A DNA stretch of 64,000 nucleotides. Origin: Seohaeicola saemankumensis. GTDB lineage: Bacteria > Pseudomonadota > Alphaproteobacteria > Rhodobacterales > Rhodobacteraceae. Under the pieces are notes generated by a model that worked only from the letters and a program-made list of their open reading frames with translations, did no database searches and was not told the origin of the DNA. Each line of letters opens with the position of its first letter. The stretch's first letter is position 1. The translations under genes were made by a program, and so were the position numbers. Of the stretch, positions 1 to 7,952 are shown one piece after another. The stretch covers positions 124,001 through 188,000 of the forward strand of contig NZ_JBHTKR010000005.1 in assembly GCF_042678485.1 (NCBI RefSeq), read 5' to 3'.

Positions 1-46
1 TGCGGTTGCGGGCGTCGGATGAAAACTTGACGTCTTTAGCAGCCAT
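1..46 (-). CDS. groEL: Chaperonin GroEL, N-terminal fragment (runs off left edge)
   Basis: Only the first 15 codons are in the window. Read on the minus strand from the ATG at 46 they give MAAKDVKFSSDARNR, the usual start of the 60-kDa chaperonin. It lies 39 bp downstream of groES in the same direction, the standard groES-groEL operon order. A GGAG sequence (CAGGAGC on the minus strand) sits about 8 bases before the ATG. GroEL folds client proteins in the cytoplasm inside a double heptameric ring capped by GroES. Control is probably from the CIRCE upstream of groES. The rest of the gene lies beyond base 1. Confidence 0.93.
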   Translation of the reverse strand, partial: MAAKDVKFSSDARNR

Positions 47-85
47 GTTGATTGCTCCTGAATTTCAGAATGTCGGGGACGACGA

Positions 86-373
86 TCAGGCGATGATGCC
101 CATGATGTCGGATTCTTTCATGATCAGCAGTTCTTCACCTTCAAGGGTGATTTCAGTGCCGGACCATTTGCCGAACAGGACCTTGTCGCCTGCCTTGACG
201 TCCATGGCGATGCGGTCGCCATCCTCGTCCTTCGCGCCTGCGCCAACGGCGACAACGATACCCTCGGCGGGTTTTTCTTTCGCGCTATCGGGGATGATCA
301 GACCACCCTTGGTCTTTTCGTCGCTTTCCACGCGGCGGACCAGCACGCGGTCATGAAGCGGTGTAAATGCCAT
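86..373 (-). CDS. groES: Co-chaperonin GroES
   Basis: This 95-residue protein (MAFTPLHDRVLVRRVE at the N-terminus) has the normal GroES length and the conserved PLHDRVLV start. The GNKVLFGK-like stretch (here GDKVLFGKWSGTEI) and the C-terminal LLIMKESDIMGII are also typical. It forms the heptameric lid of GroEL in the cytoplasm. The reading frame extends upstream to 406, but the ATG at 373 follows an AAGGAG ribosome-binding site and matches the family start, so I use it. It heads the groES-groEL operon, and a perfect CIRCE lies 49 bp upstream of the ATG. Confidence 0.97.
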   Translation of the reverse strand: MAFTPLHDRVLVRRVESDEKTKGGLIIPDSAKEKPAEGIVVAVGAGAKDEDGDRIAMDVKAGDKVLFGKWSGTEITLEGEELLIMKESDIMGIIA

Positions 374-421
374 CTCTGAGGCTCCTTGGCTCAAAGTTTC
401 TCCCAAACCCCGTTCGGGGTA

Positions 422-448
422 TTAGCACTCATGCTATGCGAGTGCTAA
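422..448. promoter_or_regulatory. CIRCE operator (HrcA-binding inverted repeat)
   Basis: The sequence is TTAGCACTC, nine bases (431-439), then GAGTGCTAA. Both 9-bp arms match the CIRCE consensus perfectly. It lies directly upstream of groES. From known biology, the HrcA repressor binds this element and releases it on heat shock, so groESL here should be HrcA-controlled. hrcA itself is not in the window. Confidence 0.97.
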
Positions 449-520
449 CGGCGCATAGCTAGGCATGTGATCAAAGGGTGTCAACAGCGGAGTCGCGAAA
501 AATCGCAACGTTCGGACGGC

Positions 521-1165
521 TCATTCCAGCGCCGCGCGACCCGCATCGGTCAAGGCGTAAACCCCTGTGGACACGCGCCGGAACCAGCCATGGTGGTTGT
601 CGGCCATGATGCGCGTGGCCATCGCCACACCCGATGCTGCGGCCACATCCCGCCCCCGGCTTGGCCCCGCGCCGGACAGCACGGCGGCACAGCGCAGCGC
701 GTCCTGCCGGTAGCCGGTCATCAGCCCCTGCCGGACCGAACCGCCGCGATTCGGATCCCCCGCAAGCCGCTGGAATTCACGCAGCAGGGTCGCCCGCCGC
801 CGCGGCTGCTTGCGCGGCTGAAACGGTCCGGGGTCGGCCTGCGCCATCACCAGCCCGTCGGACAGGCGCACCGTCAGCACGCCCAGCCCCAGCCTTCGGC
901 ACAGCCCCACATTGGCGCGCAGGGCCTTGGCCCCGGCCTTGCCCGATGGCTGCGGCACGGCCACATAGACCAGGTCGGTGATCGCCTGCCGCGCGATCGC
1001 CTGATGCAACAACGTCAGCGAAAACCCTGTCTTGAGTTCCACGACCAGGGGCGGTTCGTCCCCACGAATGGCCAGCACGTCCAGCGCGCCCACCTCGCCC
1101 TTCACGTCGTAGCCCTGCGCCAAAAGGAAGGCCTTGACCGGACCATATAGATCGCTTTCCCGCAC
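521..1165 (-). CDS. DUF2161 family protein with PD-(D/E)xK-like motif
   Basis: This 214-residue protein matches the DUF2161 family (often labelled phosphodiesterase-like) common in Rhodobacterales. The N-terminal third holds a nuclease-fold signature: D29 in GALDVLA, then E43 and K45 in VVELKTG, that is D-x13-E-x-K. The C-terminal half is basic (QPRKQPRRRATLL) and ends in a winged-helix-like segment (about 165-214, WFRRVSTGVYALTDAG). A DNA- or nucleotide-cleaving activity is inferred from the motif only. It sits between groES and ppaC, divergent from ppaC, with no functional link visible. Substrate unknown. Confidence 0.75.
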   Translation of the reverse strand: MRESDLYGPVKAFLLAQGYDVKGEVGALDVLAIRGDEPPLVVELKTGFSLTLLHQAIARQAITDLVYVAVPQPSGKAGAKALRANVGLCRRLGLGVLTVRLSDGLVMAQADPGPFQPRKQPRRRATLLREFQRLAGDPNRGGSVRQGLMTGYRQDALRCAAVLSGAGPSRGRDVAAASGVAMATRIMADNHHGWFRRVSTGVYALTDAGRAALE

Positions 1166-1332
1166 CTGTCGCCTTTCCCGCCTTGCCGCGCGGCCCGACT
1201 ATTCCGCAGCGACCCGGAAATGTCCAACCCGGCCCGAACGGGCCGCCATGCTGCCATGCAGCATCTACAGGTGACAATGCCGCCCTGCATGCCTATAAGG
1301 CGCGCAAATCCACCCGTTACAGGACCATTGCA

Positions 1333-2253
1333 ATGACCATTCAGGTTTTCGGACACAAATCCCCCGATACGGATTCCACCGGCTCGCCCATCATCTGGGC
1401 CTGGTATCTTACCGACATCAAAGGCACCCCCGCCGAGGCGAAGCTGCTGGGCGAGCCCAACACCGAAGCCGCCTTCGTGCTGAAGCGCTGGAACCTGCCC
1501 AAGCCGCAGATCATCGCGGGTGTGGATGCGGGCGCACCTGTGGTCATCGTGGACACGAACAACCCGGCCGAATTGCCCGCAGGCATCAATGACGCCGACA
1601 TCATCGGCATCATCGACCATCACAAGCTGGTCGGCGGGCTGGAAACCAAGGGGCCGATCGACATCACGATCCGCCCGCTGGCTTGCACCGCCACGATCAT
1701 GCATGACCTGATCGGCGATGACATGGGCAAGATGCCCGACAGCATCAAATGCGCCATGCTGTCCTGCATCCTGTCCGATACGCTGGAATTCCGCAGCCCC
1801 ACCACCACCGATCATGACCGCGCCGTGGCCGAAAAGCTGGCGCATGAGCTGGGCATTTCGATCCCGGATTACGCGGCCGAACTGTTCGCGGCGAAATCCG
1901 ATGTCTCGGCCTTTTCGGATGCGGAACTGCTGCGGATGGACAGCAAGGAATACACCGTCGCCGGCAAGGAGTTCCGTGTGTCCGTGCTGGAAACCACCTC
2001 GCCCAAGATGGTGCTGGACCGCAAGGACAGCCTGATGGCCTCGATGGTGGATGTGGCCAAGGAAGATGGCGCCGACCAGGTGATCCTGTTCGTCGTGGAC
2101 ATCCTGAACGAGGAAGCGACCCTGCTGGTGCCGAACGATCTGGTGAAAACGCTGGCCGAGAAATCTTTCGGCGTGACCGTGACCGGCGACACCGTGGTTC
2201 TGCCCGGCGTGATGAGCCGCAAGAAACAGATCATCCCGGTGCTGACGCTCTGA
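1333..2253 (+). CDS. ppaC: Manganese-dependent inorganic pyrophosphatase (family II, DHH)
   Basis: This 306-residue protein hydrolyses pyrophosphate to phosphate in the cytoplasm, pulling biosynthetic reactions forward. The DHH-family metal ligands are visible: H8 in FGHKSPDTDS with D12 and D14, D74 in VIVDTNNP, D95-H96-H97 in IIDHHKL, and D149 in LSDTLEF. The C-terminal DHHA2 domain includes the substrate-binding SRKKQ segment near the end. The frame is open upstream to 1183, but the ATG at 1333 begins MTIQVFGHKSPDTDS, the canonical start. It is a single gene followed by a strong hairpin at 2278-2307. Confidence 0.96.
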   Translation: MTIQVFGHKSPDTDSTGSPIIWAWYLTDIKGTPAEAKLLGEPNTEAAFVLKRWNLPKPQIIAGVDAGAPVVIVDTNNPAELPAGINDADIIGIIDHHKLVGGLETKGPIDITIRPLACTATIMHDLIGDDMGKMPDSIKCAMLSCILSDTLEFRSPTTTDHDRAVAEKLAHELGISIPDYAAELFAAKSDVSAFSDAELLRMDSKEYTVAGKEFRVSVLETTSPKMVLDRKDSLMASMVDVAKEDGADQVILFVVDILNEEATLLVPNDLVKTLAEKSFGVTVTGDTVVLPGVMSRKKQIIPVLTL

Positions 2254-2277
2254 CCATCACCCCTGTGCATGTGATCC

Positions 2278-2307
2278 ACGGCCCGCGCTCCCAACGGCGC
2301 GGGCCGT
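2278..2307 (+). terminator. Hairpin terminator after ppaC
   Basis: An 11-bp perfect stem (ACGGCCCGCGC at 2278-2288 pairing with GCGCGGGCCGT at 2297-2307) with an 8-base loop lies 24 bases after the ppaC stop. No clear T tract follows, so it may work weakly or together with Rho. Confidence 0.6.
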
Positions 2308-2383
2308 CCCACTCAAGCCGCATGGAACATCGCAGCGCTCTCGCGTATGCAGGCCCTGACCCCAGCAGGACGGAGCCACAACC

Positions 2384-3256
2384 ATGACCCGGATCATCAA
2401 CGCCCTTTCCGAGATTTCCAGCACCTACGACGCGCTTTTCGTCGATCTCTGGGGCTGCGTGCATGATGGTGTCCGTGCCTTGCCGGATGCGGTCGCGGCC
2501 CTTCAGGCCTATCGTGCCAGCGGCGGGATCGTGGTGCTGGTCACGAACTCGCCCAAGCCGCGCGCAGGGGTCGAGGTGCAGCTGGGCCATTTCGGCGTGC
2601 CCCGCGACGCCTGGGACACGATCGCCACATCAGGCGATTCGGCCCGCGCAGCCATGCATCGCGGCGCGGTGGGCGAACGTATCTTCTTTATCGGCGAAGA
2701 CCGCGACATGCCCTTTTTCGAACCGATCCAGGTGGTCGAAAACCCTGTCAGCATCACGCTGACCCCTCTGGATCAGGCGACGGGCATTGTCTGCACCGGG
2801 CCCTTCGATCCGACAGCCGATCCCGCCGATCTGCGTCCGCAACTGCTGTATGCCAAGCAGAAGGGAATGAAGCTGCTGTGCGCCAATCCCGACATCGTGG
2901 TGGACCGGGGCGAGAACCGCGAATGGTGCGCCGGGGCTGTGGCGCGTCTTTATACGGAAATGGGCGGCGAAAGCCTTTATTTCGGCAAACCGCATCCGCC
3001 GATCTATGATCTGGCCCGCCGCCGCCTGTCGGGTCTGGGCCGTGATATTGCCGATCGCAACATCCTGGCCATCGGGGACGGTATTCATACCGATATCCTT
3101 GGCGCCATGGGCGAGGATATCGATTCTCTCTTCATCTCGGGCGGGCTGGCGCGCAGCGAGACGCAAACCGAAGGCCAACCGGATGAAACCGCGCTGCATG
3201 CCTATCTAGACAGGGAAAAAGCCGCGCCAACCTTCACGATAGGTCATCTGCGCTGA
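2384..3256 (+). CDS. HAD-IIA family hydrolase (TIGR01459 type)
   Basis: This 290-residue protein belongs to the NagD-like HAD branch typed as TIGR01459. Motif I reads FVDLWGCVHDG, with D21 as presumed nucleophile. Motif II is LVTNSP (about 50-55). The cap domain spans roughly 60-190. Motif III/IV is ILAIGDGIHTDILGA (about 228-242), with the family's Asp residues for Mg2+. The D+2 residue, usually Asp in HAD phosphatases, is Trp23, as I recall for this subfamily. It is probably a small-molecule phosphatase in the cytoplasm; the substrate is unknown. It stands alone, with the ATG at 2384. Confidence 0.85.
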   Translation: MTRIINALSEISSTYDALFVDLWGCVHDGVRALPDAVAALQAYRASGGIVVLVTNSPKPRAGVEVQLGHFGVPRDAWDTIATSGDSARAAMHRGAVGERIFFIGEDRDMPFFEPIQVVENPVSITLTPLDQATGIVCTGPFDPTADPADLRPQLLYAKQKGMKLLCANPDIVVDRGENREWCAGAVARLYTEMGGESLYFGKPHPPIYDLARRRLSGLGRDIADRNILAIGDGIHTDILGAMGEDIDSLFISGGLARSETQTEGQPDETALHAYLDREKAAPTFTIGHLR

Positions 3257-3277
3257 CCCACTTAGCACTTGCTTTTC

Positions 3278-3307
3278 TGCAATTGCAAAGTAATAAAGTT
3301 GCAACTT
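3278..3307. promoter_or_regulatory. Two TGCA-centred palindromes upstream of a PhaJ-like gene (possible operator)
   Basis: TGCAATTGCA (3278-3287) is a perfect 10-bp palindrome and AAGTTGCAACTT (3296-3307) a perfect 12-bp one; their centres are 19 bp apart. They lie 65-94 bp before the hydratase start. TGC-rich inverted repeats are recognised by PhaR repressors in this family, and the downstream gene resembles phaJ. The assignment to PhaR is inference. Confidence 0.4.
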
Positions 3308-3371
3308 CGGGCCGCGTACAGTCCGAAAATTACTTTGTGGCTTTATGCTGATGAACAGTCTGGAGGGTCGG

Positions 3372-3815
3372 ATGTTGGACAATATGCCTCGCGGCACGAT
3401 CTGTATCGAAGATATCGAGATGGGCATGACCCGCCACCTGCGGAAAGTTGTCACCGACCGCGACATCGAACTTTTCGCCGAAGTCTCGACCGACCGGAAC
3501 CCGGTGCATCTGGACGATGACTATGCCCGCGACACGATTTTCGAAGGGCGCATCGCCCATGGGATGCTGACCGCCGGGCTGATTTCGGCCGTGATCGGTG
3601 AACAGCTGCCCGGCCATGGCACTGTCTATATGGGCCAAAGCCTGAAATTTCTTGGCCCCGTGCGCCCCGGCGACATGGTTCATGCCGAGGTCGAGGTGAT
3701 CGGCATCGACCACGCCAAGCGCCGCGTGCAGCTGGATTGCCGCTGCATGGTGAATGGCAAGAAGGTCCTGATCGGCGAAGCCACGGTTCTGGCCCCCAGC
3801 CGCAAGTTCGACTGA
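3372..3815 (+). CDS. MaoC-family (R)-specific enoyl-CoA hydratase (PhaJ-like)
   Basis: This 147-residue single hot-dog-fold protein has the hydratase-2 motif: the Asp and His of STDRNPVHLDDDYA, followed by FEGRIAHGMLTAGL. Such enzymes hydrate trans-2-enoyl-CoA to (R)-3-hydroxyacyl-CoA, linking beta-oxidation to polyhydroxyalkanoate synthesis. I chose the ATG at 3372 because GGAGGG lies just upstream (3362-3367). The alternatives are 3345, which lacks a clear site, and 3384. It is a single-gene unit. TGCA palindromes at 3278-3307 could place it under PhaR-like control. The exact substrate is not shown. Confidence 0.82.
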   Translation: MLDNMPRGTICIEDIEMGMTRHLRKVVTDRDIELFAEVSTDRNPVHLDDDYARDTIFEGRIAHGMLTAGLISAVIGEQLPGHGTVYMGQSLKFLGPVRPGDMVHAEVEVIGIDHAKRRVQLDCRCMVNGKKVLIGEATVLAPSRKFD

Positions 3816-3874
3816 CCCTGCGGCCACGGTCAAACAGGCTTGCACCGCCCTGCGCCGGGCGCTAACCCTGCGCC

Positions 3875-4825
3875 ATGCGGATCATCCGGGATTACACATA
3901 TGTGGACCTTGCAGATCGGGGCGCTTCCGCCGCGATCGGCAATTTCGACGGGGTCCATCTGGGCCACCGTGCCGTCATCGACATGGCCCGCAAGGCCGGC
4001 GACGCGATCAGCGCGCCACTGGGCGTGATGACCTTCGAGCCGCATCCGCGCCAGTTCTTCGCCCCCGATGCGCCGGCCTTCCGCCTGATGAGCCGCGAAG
4101 CGCGCGCGCATCGGCTGGAAAAGCTGGGTGTCGAAAAGCTTTATGAGCTGAATTTCAACGCGGTCCTGTCATCGCTGAGCCCGCGCGACTTCGCACAGCG
4201 TGTGATCGCCGACGGGCTGGGCCTGAAGCATGTCGTCATCGGGGCCGATTTCTGCTTTGGCAAGGGCCGCGCCGGCACCGCCCAGCATCTGGTCGATTTC
4301 GGGGCCGAGATGGGATTTGGCGTCACCATCGCGCAACTGCTGGAAGGTGACAGCGGCAGCGCCGTCTCCTCGACCGCGATCCGCAATGCGCTGACCGATG
4401 GCAAGCCACGGGATGCCGCCGCCATGCTGGGTCATTGGCACCGGATCGAGGGGCGCGTGATCACGGGCGATCAGCGCGGGCGCGAACTGGGCTATCCCAC
4501 GGCCAACATGTCCATCGACGGGCTGCACCCGCCGCGTTTCGGCGTCTATGCCGTGCTGGTCGATGTGCTGGAAGGCCCGCACAAGGGCAGCTATCACGGG
4601 GCCGCCTCGATGGGTGTGCGGCCGATGTTCCCGATGTTCGGGGTGAACAAGCCCAATCTTGAAACCTTCCTGTTCGACTTCAAGGGCGATCTTTACGGCG
4701 TGCCGCTGTCGGTCGGGCTGGTCGAGTTCCTGCGCCCCGAGGAAAAGTTCGACAGTCTCGACGCCCTGATCACCCAGATGGATGCCGATTGCGCCCGCGC
4801 CCGCAGCATCCTGGCCGCGCTATGA
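3875..4825 (+). CDS. ribF: Bifunctional riboflavin kinase / FAD synthetase RibF
   Basis: This 316-residue protein makes FMN from riboflavin and then FAD from FMN. The N-terminal adenylyltransferase domain shows the HxGH-type motif in GNFDGVHLGH (22-31) and, later, VSSTAIRNAL (about 167-176). The C-terminal kinase domain starts near 190 and has RELGYPTANM (about 203-212), the ATP/Mg-binding PTAN motif. The stop overlaps the next ATG (ATGA at 4822-4825), so it is translationally coupled to the YcgN-family gene and to ltaE. No FMN riboswitch is visible upstream. Confidence 0.95.
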   Translation: MRIIRDYTYVDLADRGASAAIGNFDGVHLGHRAVIDMARKAGDAISAPLGVMTFEPHPRQFFAPDAPAFRLMSREARAHRLEKLGVEKLYELNFNAVLSSLSPRDFAQRVIADGLGLKHVVIGADFCFGKGRAGTAQHLVDFGAEMGFGVTIAQLLEGDSGSAVSSTAIRNALTDGKPRDAAAMLGHWHRIEGRVITGDQRGRELGYPTANMSIDGLHPPRFGVYAVLVDVLEGPHKGSYHGAASMGVRPMFPMFGVNKPNLETFLFDFKGDLYGVPLSVGLVEFLRPEEKFDSLDALITQMDADCARARSILAAL

Positions 4826-5292
4826 CCGATCCGATCAACCGTGACGGGCTGCGCCCGCGCTTCTGGGAAAAGCATCCCGTAGACCGGCTGACCCAGGCGG
4901 AATGGGAAGCCCTCTGCGACGGCTGCGGCAAATGCTGCCTCAACAAGCTGGAGGATGAGGATACCGGCGAGGTCGCCCTGACCCGCATCGCCTGCCGCCT
5001 GCTGGACGACACGACCTGCCGGTGCAGCCAATACACGATCCGCCACCAGTTCGTGCCGGAATGCATCGTGCTCAGCCCGCAGAACATGGATCGCAACCTC
5101 TACTGGATGCCGGAAACCTGCGCCTACAAGCTGCTGTGGACCGGCAAGCCGCTGTTTGACTGGCACCCGCTGATCTCGGGCGACCCGCAGACCGTGCATG
5201 ATGCCGGTGTGTCCGTTCAGGGGTTCACGATCCCGGAATTCGAAGTCCCGGAAGAGGACTGGGAAGACCACATCATAGAGGAGCCGACCTGA
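4822..5292 (+). CDS. YcgN-family cysteine-cluster protein (UPF0260)
   Basis: This 156-residue cytoplasmic protein carries a Cys cluster CDGCGKCC (C32, C35, C38, C39) and further Cys residues in CRLLDDTTCRCSQY, PECIVLS and ETCAYK. This fits the YkgJ/YcgN zinc- or iron-binding family. Its biochemical role is not established. The ATG at 4822 overlaps the ribF stop by 4 bases and its own stop overlaps the ltaE start (TGATG). The three genes therefore look like one coupled unit. An earlier in-frame ATG at 4789 lies inside ribF and is unlikely. Confidence 0.85.
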   Translation: MTDPINRDGLRPRFWEKHPVDRLTQAEWEALCDGCGKCCLNKLEDEDTGEVALTRIACRLLDDTTCRCSQYTIRHQFVPECIVLSPQNMDRNLYWMPETCAYKLLWTGKPLFDWHPLISGDPQTVHDAGVSVQGFTIPEFEVPEEDWEDHIIEEPT

Positions 5293-6338
5293 TGTTCTTT
5301 GCCTCCGACAATGCAGGCCCCGCCCATCCCCAGGTGATGCAGGCGCTGGTCGATGCGAACCAGGGATTCGCCATGCCCTATGGCAACGACCCGATCATGG
5401 CCGACGTCCGCGCCCGCCTGCGCGAGATCTTCGAAGCGCCAGAGGCCGCGATCTACCTTGTTGCAACCGGCACCGCCGCCAATTCCCTTGCCCTGGCGAC
5501 ACTGGGCCAGCCATGGCAGACGGTCTTCTGCTCGCCCGTGGCCCATATCCATGAGGATGAGTGCAACGCGCCTGAATTCTACTCGGGCGGCGCCAAGCTG
5601 ACCCTGGTGGGCGACAGCGACAAGATCACACCCGAGGCGCTGCGTACGGCGATCCATGCCGAAGAAACCCGCGGCGTGCATGGGCCGCAGCGCGGGCCGG
5701 TGTCGATCACCAATGTCACGGAACGCGGCCGCGTCTATACCTGCGCCGAGATTGCAGCCCTCAGCGCCGTGGCCAAGGAATTCGGCCTGCCCGTCCATCT
5801 GGACGGTGCGCGCTTTGCCAACGCGCTGGTCGCGCTGGATTGCACAGCGGCCGAGATGACATGGAAAGCTGGCGTCGATGCCGTCAGCTTTGGCGGCACC
5901 AAGAATGGCCTGCCAGGGGTCGAGGCGGTGATTTTCTTCGATCCCGCGAAAGCCTGGGAATTCGAGCTGCGCCGCAAGCGCGGCGCACATCTTTTCTCGA
6001 AGCATCGCTACCTTTCGGCGCAGATGCTGGCCTTCCTGACTGACGATCTGTGGCTTGGCTCGGCCCGTCGCGCCAACGCCAATGCGGCGCGGCTGATCGA
6101 CGGCCTGCGCGCCATCCCCGCGGCATCCTTCCTGCACGAGCCGCAGGCCAACATGATCTTCGCCAACCTGCCGCGCGCCACGCATCAGCGCCTGCATGAC
6201 GCGGGCGCGGTCTATTACATCTGGTCCGGCACCCTGGAGGGCGACGATCCGGTCGAACCTCTGGCGGCACGGCTGGTCTGCGACTGGTCAATCGGCCATG
6301 ACCAGATCGACCAGTTCCTGAAGCTCGCGGCAGGCTGA
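5292..6338 (+). CDS. ltaE: Low-specificity L-threonine aldolase (PLP enzyme)
   Basis: This 348-residue fold-type I PLP enzyme has the lysine motif FGGTKNG (K204), the Asp before the PLP pyridine in HLDGARFANA, and an N-terminal FASDNAGPAHPQV. All are characteristic of threonine aldolase / beta-eliminating lyase. It splits L-threonine or L-allo-threonine into glycine and acetaldehyde. It is third in the ribF-ycgN-ltaE coupled cluster, starting in a TGATG overlap. The gene end faces the alpha/beta-hydrolase gene on the other strand. Confidence 0.9.
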   Translation: MFFASDNAGPAHPQVMQALVDANQGFAMPYGNDPIMADVRARLREIFEAPEAAIYLVATGTAANSLALATLGQPWQTVFCSPVAHIHEDECNAPEFYSGGAKLTLVGDSDKITPEALRTAIHAEETRGVHGPQRGPVSITNVTERGRVYTCAEIAALSAVAKEFGLPVHLDGARFANALVALDCTAAEMTWKAGVDAVSFGGTKNGLPGVEAVIFFDPAKAWEFELRRKRGAHLFSKHRYLSAQMLAFLTDDLWLGSARRANANAARLIDGLRAIPAASFLHEPQANMIFANLPRATHQRLHDAGAVYYIWSGTLEGDDPVEPLAARLVCDWSIGHDQIDQFLKLAAG

Positions 6339-6350
6339 CAGCGCCTCCCG

Positions 6351-6375
6351 CTTCTTCTTGCCTCAAATATCCCCC
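6351..6375 (+). repeat. Dispersed intergenic element, copy 1
   Basis: CTTCTTCTTGCCTCAAATATCCCCC lies between two convergent genes. Close relatives occur at 27173-27202, 43313-43338 (minus strand) and 54882-54911, always in intergenic space. The shared core is TTC, a variable middle, then CAAATA(C/T)YC. Function unknown. Confidence 0.5.
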
Positions 6376-6394
6376 GCGCGGCGCGCAGCCGCCG

Positions 6395-7234
6395 TCAGGC
6401 GGGTTCCTGCACCGGGACCTGCGTCCAGAAGCTACGGATCACCTCGGCTACAACCGCGGGATGGGTCATCGGCACCATGTGCCCCGCATCGGGCACCTCT
6501 ATCTGGACGGCGTCCGGTATGCGGCGGGCCAACCCGTCGTTGATGACGCTGATCGCCACGGGGCTGTCACTGCCCCGGATCAGCAGCACCGGGCAGGCAA
6601 TCCGTTCAAGCTTTCCGCCCGACAGCATCCCCGCGCAATCGCCGTAGATCGCGGGGTGGCCTGCTTCGATCAGATGAATGCGGGCCGCCATGGCCTGGCG
6701 CTGGCTTTCGGGCAATTGTTCCCATCCGCGCCCGTCCCCCCATAGCGACGCGAAGGCCTCCGCCGCCGCATCGCGGTCGCCCGCAGCAAGCGCGGCGCGG
6801 TACAGCGCCATGTTCGGCTCTTGCCCTACCTTCAGATCGGGACGATCCGCCATGGCCACGGAAAAGAACACCGGCTCCACCAGCACCAAGGAACGCACCA
6901 GATCGGGCCGTTCGACCGCAAGGCGCAGGGCCACGGTGCCGCCGAAGGAATGGCCGACCACATCGACAGGCTTTCCCTTGGCCTGATCGTCCAGCAAGTC
7001 CACAGCCATGGCCGTGCTGACATCCTGGATATTGGTTGTTGCGTCCCAATCGGCGCTGCGCCCGTGGCCGGGAAGGTCATAGGCAATGGCGGTCATCAGG
7101 TCATCCAGCGCCTTCGCCATCCGGGACCAGCCCCCGGCATGGCCCAGGGAACAATGAATCAGCAAAGCGCGGCGCGGCCCATGGCCAAGGGTGATCCAAT
7201 GGGTCGGCACCCCGCCCCTGACGTCCTGCGTCAT
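6395..7234 (-). CDS. Alpha/beta-fold hydrolase
   Basis: This 279-residue protein has the alpha/beta-hydrolase layout: oxyanion region HCSLGHAGGW, the nucleophile elbow GHSFGG (Ser), the Asp in RGSDSP and the catalytic His in DAGHMVPMTHP. It is likely a cytoplasmic esterase or C-C hydrolase; the substrate is not evident. The start at 7234 (MTQDVRGG) is one base after the upstream gene's stop, so the two are cotranscribed. The upstream gene is a DsbA-fold isomerase related to aromatic catabolism enzymes, so a ring-cleavage-product hydrolase is possible but unproven. Confidence 0.82.
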   Translation of the reverse strand: MTQDVRGGVPTHWITLGHGPRRALLIHCSLGHAGGWSRMAKALDDLMTAIAYDLPGHGRSADWDATTNIQDVSTAMAVDLLDDQAKGKPVDVVGHSFGGTVALRLAVERPDLVRSLVLVEPVFFSVAMADRPDLKVGQEPNMALYRAALAAGDRDAAAEAFASLWGDGRGWEQLPESQRQAMAARIHLIEAGHPAIYGDCAGMLSGGKLERIACPVLLIRGSDSPVAISVINDGLARRIPDAVQIEVPDAGHMVPMTHPAVVAEVIRSFWTQVPVQEPA

Positions 7235-7235
7235 G

Positions 7236-7835
7236 TCAGAGCTTGCCGGCCAGATGCGCGTCCAGGTCATCCAGACGGTCCTGCCCCCAGAACCGCTGCC
7301 CGCTGTCCACGATGTAGAAAGGCGCGCCGAAGACGCCGCGTGACACGGCTTCCTCCAGATTGGCGGCATAGGTTTCAGCCCCCGCCAGAAGACCCTTGTC
7401 CGCCAGGCCTGGATCAAAACCCGCAGCGGTCAGGCATTCGCGCACAAGATCGTCCTGCGAGATGTCTTTCTGCTCGGCCCAGCAGGCGCGGCCAAAGCTG
7501 TGCACCAGCGCGCCAAGATCGCCACCCCCTGCCGCCTGCGCGGCAATCACCGCATAGGAGGCAGGCGCCGGGTTCACCGGCCAATGCGCGGGTTGCAGGT
7601 TGAAATCCATGCCCAGCTTTCTGGCCTGGCGCGGCAATTCCTGTGCCCGGTATTCCTTGCGCGAGGGGTGCCTATCCGCAAGCGCAACCCCACCCGTACG
7701 GGCAAAGACCGCCCCCGCATCCACGGGTTTATAGGTGATGCTGGCCCCGTGACGCGCCGCAATCGCCTCAAGCCGGGTTCCCGCCAGATATACATAAGGC
7801 GAGAGAACCGTGAAAAAATAATCGATATGGGCCAT
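7236..7835 (-). CDS. 2-hydroxychromene-2-carboxylate isomerase-like protein (DsbA/GST-kappa fold)
   Basis: This 199-residue protein starts IDYFFTVLSPYVYLAG, the glutathione-binding serine region of the NahD/GST-kappa family (S-P-Y). It continues with a DsbA-like helical insert and the cis-Pro motif GVFGAPFYIVDSGQRFWGQDRLDDL. Family members use glutathione to isomerise chromene carboxylates in naphthalene catabolism, but many relatives have other substrates. It is cotranscribed with the downstream alpha/beta hydrolase (1-bp gap) and divergent from prs. No other aromatic genes are nearby, so the true substrate is uncertain. Confidence 0.8.
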   Translation of the reverse strand: MAHIDYFFTVLSPYVYLAGTRLEAIAARHGASITYKPVDAGAVFARTGGVALADRHPSRKEYRAQELPRQARKLGMDFNLQPAHWPVNPAPASYAVIAAQAAGGGDLGALVHSFGRACWAEQKDISQDDLVRECLTAAGFDPGLADKGLLAGAETYAANLEEAVSRGVFGAPFYIVDSGQRFWGQDRLDDLDAHLAGKL

Positions 7836-7952
7836 TTGCGCGTTTCCTTTGCCTGCATCGCTTTGCCCGACGGTAACGAGATGATAGGCAGTGTCAACGT
7901 CACGAATCTGTCATTCGCCCTGCGCGGATGCCCCCGCAGAGGAACCGCTGCC

